Assembly: GCA_015501605.1 (NCBI GenBank) | Contig: JADNRZ010000022.1 | Span: forward strand, 744,001 to 808,000 | Length of the DNA stretch: 64,000 bases | Origin: Panaeolus papilionaceus | Taxonomy: Eukaryota; Basidiomycota; Agaricomycetes; Agaricales | Direction of reading: 5' to 3' | Made by a program: the position numbers and the translations under genes | Part shown: piece by piece, positions 45,833-57,300 of the stretch | Position numbering within the stretch: the first letter of the stretch is position 1 | Layout: every line of letters begins with the position of its first letter | The notes under the pieces: model-generated | Told to the model about the DNA's origin: nothing | What the model saw: the letters and a program-made list of their open reading frames with translations, nothing else | Databases searched by the model: none

Positions 45833-48800
45833 ATGATCTTCATCCATGTGTAGAGAAACTCCTCGGACTAGATGTGGCGCAGGATACCCAGGGACCCTGT
45901 GGAATCCAGAATGTAACACGATTCTACATGATGCGAAAGCACTGATAACTATGATTAGATGCCACTGTGCAGGGATGGAATCCTTTGTAAGTATTCCATG
46001 TTGAAACATATGATACCCCAGTTTGCCGAAGCATGGACTGAAAAGACTAGCATTTCACTGGGTGATGATGGTGCCTTCTTTCATTGAATGGCTGTCCTAA
46101 GACACACGTCCGGAAAAGATAGATGGTGTCGGTGGTAATTAGGTTTAGGTCTCCAATCACCGACTTTTTGAGATATTTGCACTCAAACCAACCTCCCTGT
46201 ACTAACTCGTTTGAACGCTGCGTATCATCGCAGGTTGTGGAACTAGGACTTTCATCAATATTTGGCTCAGGTTGCTAGATCTATGCACTTGCTATTCAAA
46301 CTGTACGCATGGCGGGTTGCAAAGCGGGAAGATTAATTGGGCTGCCAGCATCGCTTTTGGTGTTTCGACTCCGTGAAGGGACAGGCGGTAGATCAGACAG
46401 GGTTGTTAAGATACCTGAACGACAGTCCTAGTCGAGGCATTAGTAGAGGGAAAACCGACGACATCTCTGGTCACATCAACCGTTACATAAATTGAAGCTG
46501 TGAGCAGGAGATCGTATCAACGAGGGTGTCAACGCGTATTATATTCCTCAAAACCGGGAAATGTACCACCGGGCACGTTCGTTCGACTGGTCCCGACTCC
46601 CAACCCAGCTGAATTGTTCTCCAGCCACTTACAGAACGTTCAGGTTCGCATTTTCTGTCGGATAATTGTATGTAAGCGATTACAGGTAATTGTTTGCCCA
46701 GAATATTATACGAAAGCTGAAACGTTTGGACTTGGAAATCTCAGGCTTTGTAACAGAAACCAGTCATAGAACGAACATTTAAAATGAGATTGATGCAGAG
46801 ATCCTCTTGATCGACCTCTGCTGCTTCGTCGTGCTTCAGATATTCATTGTTCAGCGATTCAAGTCAAATTTCAAAACGCCCAAATTCCCCCCTTCCAGCA
46901 GCGGATTGTCTAAAGGGCACTCCCTCCGTTCGTTTGCAATGATCCGTGTCCAATGAAACTCAGGTTTCTGGCGGGGAAACAGGTATATATGTATCATAAG
47001 GATTATGTAGAAGGTGAGGTGAAATTTTAGGGCTTTCCACTTTCCAGCTGGTAAATTTAACGGCACATCGGCGTCGTGGGCAATACTTTGCCCAAGGAGA
47101 CTCGTAACCAAGTTTTTGACTGCCTATCCACCCTGAAATATTCATTTGGGCGGGACAATCTCGGGATTGTCTGATTTTTACACCCGTACCGCAGCTTGCG
47201 AGGCTACTCCGTAGTGTAGATCGAAGCAGCCCTCCTGAGGAGTTCCTGCATCGACTATGTCCGTGCGTTTAATGGAGAGAACGGCTGGATCTGATGGAAA
47301 GCCCTGGGCTAGCTGGAGTAAACATAGATATTAGTATCAAGTTCTTATAGACAGGGTAGATATGAAGCCGTGATGGTACACTTGTCCTCATGGTCTGAAT
47401 GAATGGATAATTTTTGCATCGTATTTCTGAGGTTGATGAATGACAGCAACGCGTTGTCAAAAAGCGTCCCTGTATGTAGATTTTTCCGCGTCGCCGACTC
47501 CTGAGAAAGGCGGATGAATTCAAGCAGAAAAAAACCTTAGTCAAGAAGTTGAAGGTGATGAAGCAAATATTTGAATGACGCCCATGCGGTCCCAACTATG
47601 GGAGGCCTTGATGGAAATATTGACTAGTACACTTGAGGAGATAGAAGAGAAAAAGTGGCGGTGTAATGTAATTGAGCTCTTGAAAGAAACGGTTTCGACC
47701 TGTAATGGACCCATAATATAAAGTTCCTTTATGCGGAAAGGATTTCTCCAGGAGTTTAGGACAACTCCAGGATTACCCATAACGCCGAAAAAGATAGGCC
47801 TACTTCTGGTTAGTACCCCCATGGCGTCAAAGTTCACAATGTTTGCCTGAAAAAACTTGAATGCATATGTCCACCGGTTCTGGACGAGAATTGAATACGC
47901 GTTAATTATGATCCTACTCGCACATAACGCGAAGTAAGTGGGAGCATGGGACCAACCAGTGGGAGTGGACGTCAAATCTGTAGGCCACTAGTCAGTGACC
48001 AAACAGCGCAGACAGAAGTTAAAATTCGAAAGAGTATATATGAATGAATGTGTAATAAATAGCAAGCTGAAAGGTTGATGAACGCAATCTCGACTGCTCC
48101 GTATGATAAGATTTCGCCCAAATGGCCGACTAGAAGATGTAATGAATCCTAAGAAGACGATGAAACGGTTAGCTTACAAAAGTCGTCCAACTTTGAAAGA
48201 AACACACTGCGGGGTTAGATTGTATCGCTAGATTCCAATTAAAAGTAAGGACTTGCTCCCGCGAAACGTAGCCAGCCCAAAATGGATGAATTGGTCTGAA
48301 TCGTGTTCGGAGACCTGTTATCAGCTCTGAGTGGGATAAGATACTGATGGTCCGATGGGTGAAGCTTGTGCGGCGCGATCAACAAAATAGAGTCAAATCG
48401 AGCTGCGTAGACTAAACAGATGATTGCCACCCTCTGCCACCAGTGCCCTCCAGTGATATTGATAACGCATTATCAACCAAGGCTTGGAAGCAAGTTTCAT
48501 ATCGTCGTATACCCAGATATCGATGTTCAACGGGATGAGTACCAGGGATTATCAATGCGCAGCCCGTCCTTAGGCCGTCATGGATTCATTACGATTGGCG
48601 ATGCAACGATAGACGTTGACACCACTGTTCGGCCATTGGCCTCTTGCAATGCCCCAGTTTTCACGCAGCAAGCGAACAAGATTCCTGTTGAGTGTGCGTG
48701 CAGAGAACGACAAGCTCGAGTCTATTTAATCAAAAATACGCAGATTTACGAGTAGAAAAGCCTTGCGTGTATTCTTGATTTAGAGAGACTCCAGATGAAG

Positions 48801-49063
48801 GGTACAGAGACGGGAATATATGGCGATAAGGCGAGGTCATTGAAGGAGGGAGATGATGGTGAGAAGCCAAGGCTCACTGACCCAAACAGAGTCACTTGAT
48901 GGATGTGACGTCCCAAGCTTTCGACCGACCTTCATTCTTGCTCTTGCCACGAGAGCCGAATACTCCCTCTTCTCCTCTCCGTTTAACCTTCTAGTACCGT
49001 CGAGTGCTGTATGCCAGACAGCTCCAGCTACCAGCAAGGATAATTTGAGTAAAGTGTTACGAT
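45833..49063. other. Interval with possible remnants of a minus-strand gene
   Basis: No complete gene. On the minus strand between 47200 and 47980 several open blocks and good splice signals occur, for example a C/T-rich acceptor TTTCTCAG before GAG at about 47505 and the hydrophobic block FNFLTKVFFCLNS near 47520-47560. This is faintly like fungal multi-pass DUF6534 proteins, but the frame changes and I could not join the blocks. 46000-47100 and 48000-49000 show nothing recognisable. Confidence 0.3.
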
Positions 49064-51666
49064 ATGCAGCACGACACCGAAACAGAGGCACTTTTGCCAA
49101 CCTCCAGGGCGGATCTTCATCCGACGGTGGGCTCGCCAACTAAGACGACGACGTCGATTGTCAATACTCGTTGTCCTCCCAAGAAGTTCAATGCCTTCCA
49201 TGTTTCTAGTGCTTTCGTCCTTGGAACAGTCGCATGTCTTCTCGCACAATATGCGATTTGCGGTACGAACTGCTTCAGTCGTACCCCAACCGCGTCCGAT
49301 GCAACAAACGTGCACACCCAGGCAGATGAACGTGTCTCAGTTATGGCACCGCCTTATGTTGGGTCTACTACTGTCCACCACTTCCCTCCTACTAAGCCGA
49401 CAAACGCTTACCCTACTTTATTCCCCTCCGACGTCGGATATCCAGGAGGTACACCCACCGGTGGTGAACCGGGTGTTATCGCTACAGCACCAGCATACCC
49501 CATTCATAATGGTCTATGCGGGCAGCAGCTTCTTCAGCCTGATAACCTACACCACAAGGGTGCACCTACGCCTGGCAATCACCCTGATGGTGACGAAGAT
49601 GATTTCAAGAAGAAGAAATCAAAGTTCAACCTCTTGAGAAGCTGGGGCAATCTATCGCCGTGGTACAGCGTTGGGAAAGGCGCATTTGGACTTGATTCCA
49701 ATCCTGATCCCCCCAAGGAATGCAAGGTTACAGGTCTCCACTTCCTCCATCGACATGGTGCTCGGTACCCAACTGCGTGGGGTGTGTTACCATTTCATAT
49801 TCTCTTCTCGAGCGAATTACTAACCGATTAATCTCAGCCAACTATGGTGGACCTTCCAAGTTACCTGCCAAGCTACACAAGGACCCCGCATCGTGGAATG
49901 CCTCCGGCGCCTTGGATTTCCTCAATAACTGGTATGAGTCACGTAGATCTGACTGATGTTCATATACTGACTATAAATGTGATTAGGACGTACAAGTTGG
50001 GAGAAGAACGTAAGTTACGTGAAATATATGAAATGATACGAACCATGTTCTAACCTCCCTTAAACAAGTCCTGACACCATTCGGACGACAACAGCTCTGT
50101 ATGTGCCCTCGAACACGTATTCCTCTCGTATATCCTTATATTTTATTTAGTCGACCTTGGAATCTCCCTTCGCATGAAATATGGTTTCCTTTTGGAGGTT
50201 TGTGCTCAGACCCGTACCTTTATATTGACATACTCAAAAATGACGCCCTCCTTTTAGAAATTCACTGAAAAGAATACCATTCCTGTTTTCAGAACGGAAT
50301 CTCAGTAAGGCAAAATCTCATTGTTTTACATATGTCCGACTAACAATTAGGATCACGCAGGGATCGTATGTTGGCTTCTGCGTTGAACTTCGCCATTGGA
50401 TTCTTTGGATACCCCCTTGACGGACAATATCAACAAAGTATCATCATCGAAGCCCCAGGAGTAAGTCCTCTGTCACCTGTTGATTGCATCCCATTTTCTG
50501 ATCATATCATAACTAGTTCAACAACACCCTTGCCCCGTACAAGACGTTAGTGTGCATATTTTTTGATCGTTTTATGTCCTTCCTAACGCCATTATTACAT
50601 AGCTGCCCCAATGCCAACGATAGAAGCAAAGCAGATCGTGGCTTCTGGTATGTCAAGAGATGGGCCGAGATTTATCTCGAGGGCGCTCGCAAGCGTCTTC
50701 AAAAGAATCTTAATGGCTTCGAACTCACAACCGAGGATGTGTACACGATGCAGCAACTTTGCGCCTATGAGGTAAAGACCATATGCAATCTGTTTTCCTT
50801 CTTGAATGGTCCTCATTCGGCCTGTCAGACCGTCGCTTTAGGCTATTCCAAGTTCTGCGAGGTTTTCACGGAGAAAGAATGGGAAGGTTTCGATTACTCG
50901 TGAGTCTTTCCTCGTGTTCACCTTGAGAAAATCATAATAAACATCCTTCTAGTCTTGATCTTCAGTTCTGGTATGGGTCCGCGTATGGTTCTCCTGTCGC
51001 CCGTGTCCAAGGAATTGGATACGTTCAAGAAATGGTTGCACGTCTCACCAACACGCCCATTCAAGTCCACAACAGCTCGACCAACTCAACTCTCAACGAC
51101 AACCCCATTACCTTCCCTCTAGACCAGGCTTTGTATGTTGATGCCACCCACGAGGTTGTCGTGTTGAACAGTAGGTTTTCTTTGTCCTATTGGAGAGTCG
51201 TTATATCAATACTTATCAACCTTTAGTCCTGACCGCTCTCAACCTGACCTCGTTTGCCAAAGGGGGACCTCTACCTTATACCCATATACCAAAGGATTAC
51301 ACCTTCAAGGTCAAGGAACTCGCCCCCTTCGCAACAAACGTCCAATTCCAGTGTAAGATCATAACTTCTCATCCACTCGCATACATTGACGTCGGTTTCC
51401 ACAACATAGTACTTGAATGTGATTCCGAGCCTGATACTCAAATCCGGGTCATCATTAACGATGGCGTCGCTCCTCTCACTGGTATCCGAGGTTGTCCAGA
51501 AAACAAGGATGGTCTCTGCCCTCTCAACGCATTTGTTGAGGCACAGAAGCAGACCATTGCAGAGACTGATTGGATTTGGGAGTGCCACGGTGATTGGACT
51601 GTGCCTGAAGGTACAGAGTGGGAGACCGTCACTGGCTCTCCGCCTCCTAAGCCAGCGGCTGCATAG
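49064..51666 (+). CDS. Membrane-anchored histidine acid phosphatase (phytase-like)
   Basis: Twelve exons: 49064-49781, 49838-49931, 49987-50009, 50069-50098, 50151-50197, 50258-50304, 50361-50460, 50517-50545, 50603-50899, 50953-51170, 51227-51352 and 51410-51666 (1986 nt, 661 residues). Clade-2 histidine phosphatase. An N-terminal polar segment precedes a probable signal anchor (HVSSAFVLGTVACLLAQYAI, about 45-65) and a Pro/Thr/Gly-rich stalk, giving a type II outer-face protein. The catalytic domain carries the phosphohistidine motif LHFLHRHGARYPT and the DATHEVV segment in place of the C-terminal HD/HAE motif. Many Cys and N-glycosylation sites (NNTL, NSST, NLTS) fit secretion. Expected substrates are phosphate esters such as phytate. 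The last intron (57 nt) is stop-free but its removal gives the better sequence VQFQLLECDSEP. Confidence 0.87.
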
Positions 51667-51938
51667 GCAACCAAGTTTTGACAAGTGTAGCAGCCGGCTC
51701 ATGACCGAATCTTGCATGATTGATTGTTACATATAACTTGATTTTTTTAACTATGTAATATTGGAAACCCTTAGATACTATATTCGCGATCATAAATATA
51801 CCATGTCAGTTTTGTCACCTCTGCATGGATTTTTTTTTTGGCGAGTGTCCTAAAATGCACCTCAAGGCAGAATCAAAGCAAGCTAGCACATTAAATATAA
51901 AAAAGTGAAACCCTAAATAATAGTTTGTCGCGAATAAT

Positions 51939-53038
51939 TTATGGTGAGTTGTTGACGGGGCGAATGAGAAGGGGCATTTGGTTGCGCTTGCGTGGATCGG
52001 ACGTGAGGACAGGCCGTTGGACGATTGTAGACACTCGGGATATTTCGTCGGCTGGGACAGCCAGATCGAATTCGAAGGCACGGACAAGGGTGAATAAGAG
52101 AGCTTTCATTCTGTGTATATAGACATTAGCAAGGTTAGGGGAAGTAGCTTTAAAAACGTACTCAAGCAAGGCGTAGCGATATCCGATACAAGACCTTGGG
52201 CCATTGAAGAATGAAAGTGAATTTCCCCAGACACTTGGGATGGGAACAGACGTTGGAGATTTTCCTTCCCATCTTTCGGGCCTAAATAATCGTAATGAGG
52301 TTACACCCGATAAAATAAGACAAACATGCAGTAGTTACCGGAACTCTGCTGCACCCTCTCCCCATATTTCCTCTGTCCGGTTAACATGTGAGATGGGGAG
52401 CATGATCATGTGGCCTTTCTTGATCCTGGATAAAATTTAAATCAGAATTTCAGAATGTGAAAATCATGTTCAAGCTGGGCGAGGAAAGGAGCAGAAACTT
52501 ACGGAATCTCGTGTCGCAGGACTCCGTCTTTGTCCACAATGGGTTTGCTGAGGGGTAAGACGTCATCTTTCTGCGCAACCCGTAGTGTGGCAGGAATTGG
52601 CGCGTAGAGCCTGAGGGACTCCCGGACGACGTAGTCGAGGTATTGGAGGCCATGTAATTCGTCTATGGTTGGTGTATGGGAGGGAAGTGCTAATAGCTCC
52701 TTCCGAAGCTTATCTTGGACCCGTTTGTCGCGTGAAAGGGCATAGAGAGCCCAGGAAGTGCCAACGCTTGTCGTTTCATGACCAGCAACTATGAAAGTAG
52801 GGATTTCTGCAGAGTATGGGATCAGACGTGCTAGGAAGAAATTCGTAGAAGAATGTGATACACACGGGAAAGAACATCTTTATCACTCAGGCGTTGGTCG
52901 TCTGGAATCCCAGGCATTGCATTGGCACGGACAAGCAAGGAAAGCATGTCGCGTGATTGCCAGCCCTTAGAGTCACTGTCAAAGCTCTCCGCTTTGAACC
53001 TCGCGCGCGTGCCTTTGAGAAGCTCTGCACTGATACGG
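51939..53038 (-). pseudogene. Cytochrome P450, C-terminal part of a gene split by a retrotransposon
   Basis: Exons 51939-52110, 52162-52281, 52339-52425, 52503-52806 and the left piece of exon 8, 52866-53038. It carries the oxygen-binding I-helix (FIVAGHETTSVGTSW), the ExxR of the K-helix (YVVRESLRLYAP), the PERW segment and the heme loop FFNGPRSCIGYRYALLE. It ends VNNSP. No frameshift or stop is visible. Together with 61743-62921, and counting the target duplication once, the 13 coding pieces sum to 1674 nt (557 residues) in one frame across RNMF/RISAELL. The gene is therefore knocked out by the insertion alone. Family: microsomal class II P450, substrate unknown. Confidence 0.88.
53035..53038. 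repeat. Target-site duplication, left copy (ACGG)
   Basis: ACGG immediately before the left LTR, repeated at 61743-61746 after the right LTR. Four bases is at the short end for this class. Counting it once restores the P450 frame. Confidence 0.8.
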
Positions 53039-53515
53039 TGATGATGAGCGCAATGGTATGAGGAGGAATGGGCAATGAACACAAAACCAAAATGTGGGTG
53101 GGAAACGAAGTGTGAGGGTGAGGGCGTTGGTGAGTGAGGTGAATGATGAGAATGAGCGCTCGTGTACGGGTTCGTGGGGTCCGGAGAGCTGAGGTTTGAA
53201 GAGGTAAGCTGGGGGCGATGGGGAGAGGTTCAGGTCGGCGACGGCGACACTGAGAGACGAAACGAAGCGATTACAGGGCAGAAACCGACGACGGCGGCGA
53301 CTAGGAACGATAGCCAACGACGGTGGCTACGTAGGACGACGAGGAGACGAAGAAAAACCAAGAAACTGAAACCAGACACGGCTGGTGACGCTGAGGGACT
53401 GAGAGACGACGAGAGACGATAGGAAACGAACCAGACGACGCCTGGTATGACTGCTAAGGCGAAAAGAGAGTGGAACGAAGCTCAGACACGAAAATATGGG
53501 GGGTAAGAATGATCT

Positions 53516-53549
<34 letters not shown>

Positions 53550-53871
53550 GGGGGTAAGAATGATCTGTTGTTTTTTTTTTTAGGTAAGGTAGAGTACAAA
53601 GATTTTGTAGCTACAGTGTGTGTATCTACAACATGAGAAAGAGAAAGAAAATGATGAAAGTTGACAGATGAATCAAAGAAACGACAGATGGAATAATGGT
53701 TTTTGAATAAATGAATGAAAAGAGGGTATGAAAATTTTAAAGATGGATGGTAGTGCGGGCGTGACAGGGTGCGTAGATGAGTGCGATGTCATGTCATAGG
53801 CGCGTGAGCGGCGAGTGTCCAAAAACGTACGAAATTGCAAAAACGGAGGTAGATAGGCGCGCGCCTCATCA
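53039..53871 (-). repeat. 3' LTR of the gypsy element
   Basis: 833 bp. By eye it is identical to 60911-61742 except for a T run of 32 instead of 31. It contains the duplicated 19-mer units 53498-53516 and 53549-53567 around the T run. Small open frames inside it (for example 53162-53422) are repeated in the other LTR and look non-coding. Confidence 0.93.
53498..53567. repeat. 19-bp direct repeat flanking a T32 tract in the LTR
   Basis: GGGGGGTAAGAATGATCTG at 53498-53516 and again at 53549-53567, with 32 T between them. The same arrangement (31 T) occurs at 61370-61438. A second T11 run follows. Confidence 0.85.
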
Positions 53872-54343
53872 TATTCCCCTCTTGCTGAAACTGTGACTGT
53901 CCCCAGTCACCTACTACAAAGAATCTGAGTATCGATGAAATGTGAAAGTACCGATGCACTACTGAGTGGAAAGACGAAATTCGGGCGCAAAAATAAGTAA
54001 AACGGAGCGGTGGAGCAATGGGGGCGTGGCAAAGGAATGTAAGGTAACTATATACGAGTTGAATCGAATCAAAGATGGTGAATTTTGAATGAAAAATGAC
54101 CGAGTATTGTCCAAATAAAAAGAAAAGGAGTACCCTCAGTTGACATCATAGGGCTATTGCGGCGTCGTAAACGAGCCTCGAAATGGAACGAGAATGGGAA
54201 ACGAGAGTGATGGAATAAAAGGAGGATAACAAAAGGCAAGGGAATAGGGAGAAAACGACGAAAATGAAAAGAAAAATCGAAAAAAAACATAGGGAACTTA
54301 ACATGTATTCCCCCTCTTGCTGAAAAACCTTGACCCTCCGTGG
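53872..54343 (-). other. Element 3' non-coding region with polypurine tracts
   Basis: Between the pol stop and the 3' LTR. On the minus strand the purine run AGCAAGAGGGGAATA directly abuts the LTR (53872-53886), which is where plus-strand DNA priming is expected. A near-copy, AGCAAGAGGGGGAATA, lies at about 54305-54320, just after the pol stop. The rest is A/G-rich and non-coding. Confidence 0.75.
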
Positions 54344-57300
54344 TCAATCTTCCTCTTCTACTTCGTCCTCTGCTTCTACTACACCCTGTGGCTCGAGTAA
54401 GTCGTTCAGATCTTCGTCTTCTTCTACTGACTCTTCCATCTCTTGCAGGCGTCGGCTTGATACATCCAGGATTTCGTCTAGAGGCGGGAGCGGAATGGAT
54501 TGACGAGGGAAGTATGGGATTACACGAAAAGCGGCGATGGGGCGATGAAGAAGGGTTCCGTCGAGCTCAGCGATGATGTAAGCACCTCCGCGGTTACGGG
54601 AAATGACGACTAAGGGGCCAAGATAGCGCGCGCGCATTTTACGGTTGAGTGACTTCTCGATCGCTGTGTTTCGTATGAGAACAAGGCTGCCGCGTTGGAA
54701 GTTGAAATCCTTGATGGTGCGCTGGAACTTGAGCTCAAATCGGCGTGCTGCTTCTAGTCTGGACTTGAATACACGTGAGTGGAGTCGTGAAAGGTCGGCG
54801 GGTCGCTTTTGGAGTGCAATGGCGCGTCGTGCAATGAGATCGGTTGAAGATAGGATGGAATCGGGGGGAGGTAAGAGATACGAAGCCTCAGTGATGTCGA
54901 ACGGAAGCAAGGGATGAGTGCCTGTGAGTGCAAAGTAAGGTGAGCAACCCATGCGGCGTCGTGTCGTGATCCGATCTGCCCAAAATACATGACTAGCAAC
55001 TTGAGACCATTTTGACTGATCACCATCGCAAGACTTGAATAGTGCCTGTCGTACGTCGAAATGTGGGCGCTCCACGAGACCGTTTGCGCGTGAATTGTAC
55101 CCTGAGATGCGAATATGAACGATATGGTACTTAGCTGCAAGATATTCGATGGCGGCGACTATTGGTGGACCGTTATCGGTGACGATTTCGAGTAAAGCGC
55201 CATAGCGATGCAAGAGATCGCGCTTGATCCATTCTCCTACAGTCTGAGCGGTTTCTCGACGAAGGGGGGCGAATTCCGGGAAGTGGGAGACTGAACAACG
55301 AGCTTGAATGATGTACTTGTAACCTCCGGACCGTGGTAGGTGCATAGTATCGAGATAAACCTTCGAAAATAAGGGGGCAGGTGAAGCGACAGTGGGAGGG
55401 ATGAGGACGTTACGAGTCTGACGAAGTTGACATAAATGACAGGTCTTGATGAACCAGCCGACGTCAGCACCAAGCATAGGCCACCAGTAGCGTTCAGATA
55501 TAAGAGAAAACGTCGCGTAGAAGCCATGGTGTCCTAAATGATCGTGCGCGGCTTTGAGAATAAAAAGGCGTCGGTCGGGGTATACTACGAGCTTGTGCTG
55601 ACCGTCTCCGCTTCGTTTCCAAAGGCGATCGTGATCCACAAAGAATTGAGCTGCAAAACGAATAAATGAGGGTCTCTCTTCGTCAGGAATCGAGTCTGGA
55701 ACGTTAAGCGTGCGGTGCCATTCTGGTACGAGTAAAATTCGCTGGTCCAGGTGTAGAGCGCTAGGGGAACGAGGGACAATGGAATAGGGAGTCGTTTCAC
55801 TGATAGGAGCGGGATTTTGCGTTGAAGATGGTTTTGAGGGATCGAGAGACGATGGCTGGGGCGTATTTTCGTGAATATAGATGGTAGCGGGTGGTTGTTC
55901 GATGATAGCTGTCGTTCTGGGGTTAAGGATGTGCATGAAACCGTGAAGTTGGTCGATCCAATCGTCAAAGTCACTGTTATCGTCGTCTGGAATGTCGTCG
56001 GGTTGACCTGGACGCCTAGAAAGACCATCGGGACCGGTGTGTTTGTTGCCAGGTATGTGAACGAGTGTGAAGTGAAACATGAGGATTGAAATGATCCAGC
56101 GGTTTATCGAAGCGGATGGGGAGATGTCGGGGTTAGAGAGCATACCTTTAATGTATTTAGCGTCGACTTCCACAATAAGATTGCGCAAACCGATGAGATG
56201 AAGCTTGAGGGCCTTGAAAGCGCGATAGAGACCGTATATTTCGAGTTTGGCTTGAGAGAATCGAGATTCACGGGCGTTGAGAAGTAGGGAACCGAAACGA
56301 GAGAAATAACGAAGTTTGGGGTTGGTGGGATCTTGCTGAGCGAGTATATAACCTACAGCGGTCGCTGAGGTGTCGACTGAAAGGATAACGGGCGCGCTGG
56401 AATTGTAATCAATAGGGCGGAGAGCTGGAGACGAAAGGATAGCCAATTTGAGGTCTTCTTGAGCGAGGATCTGTTCAGGACCGAAGGAAAAGGGAATATT
56501 CTTTCTGGTGAGGTAAACGAGAGGTCTGGCGCGATGAGAATAGTTCCTAACAAACATCCGACACTGCTGAGTGAGTCCTAAAAACGCTCGAACCTCTGAA
56601 AGCGTTTTACAAGGTCCCCAGTTGATGATTTTATCGACTTTACTGGGATCGGGGAGTCGTCCTTCTGGTGTACAACGCTGGCCAACGATGAGGATCTCGG
56701 GAGCACAAAGAATTGACTTGAAACCTGAGAATGTGCCGCCACAATACTTCATACGCTGGAGAACTCGATTAACATTCTGAAGGTGCTCCCAAACGAAGCG
56801 TCGAATGCCTGGATTAAGTGGAATGGTCTCAAACGAACCATCAGGAAGGGGATAACGAGTCTCTGGACCTCGAATTGGGACGTCGTCGATGTAAGGAATT
56901 GTAATGTGAGGAATTTCGGGACGGAGAATGAAGGTAACATCGTCATGGAAGATGGGGACTGAATTTGTCCACCCCATAGGCAAGGTAGTGAGTCGCATAG
57001 CTCCAAATGGTGTCTGAAAGGTGGTAAGGTCGCGTGAGTTCTCGTGAAGGGCGCGTTCATCATAACCGACGTAAAGATCCATCATGCCACCACAGGCACG
57101 ACTGGCGAACTGCTCCGTGAGTTGATCGGTGAACGGAGGGACTCCCGAATGAGCGATGGTGACAGCGTTGAGAGGCTCGAGAGACTGAACGATGCGCAGG
57201 GATTTACCATCCTTTTTAACAACACAAAACCAACGAGATCGGTATGAAGAATTTGAATGCTGAAACACGCCAGCGTCCATTTTCTTCTGAATAATTTCGC

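Noticed and set aside
53162..53422. 86-codon frame on + repeated at 61034-61294
   Set aside because: Lies inside both LTRs, antisense to the element, and is duplicated only because the LTRs are.
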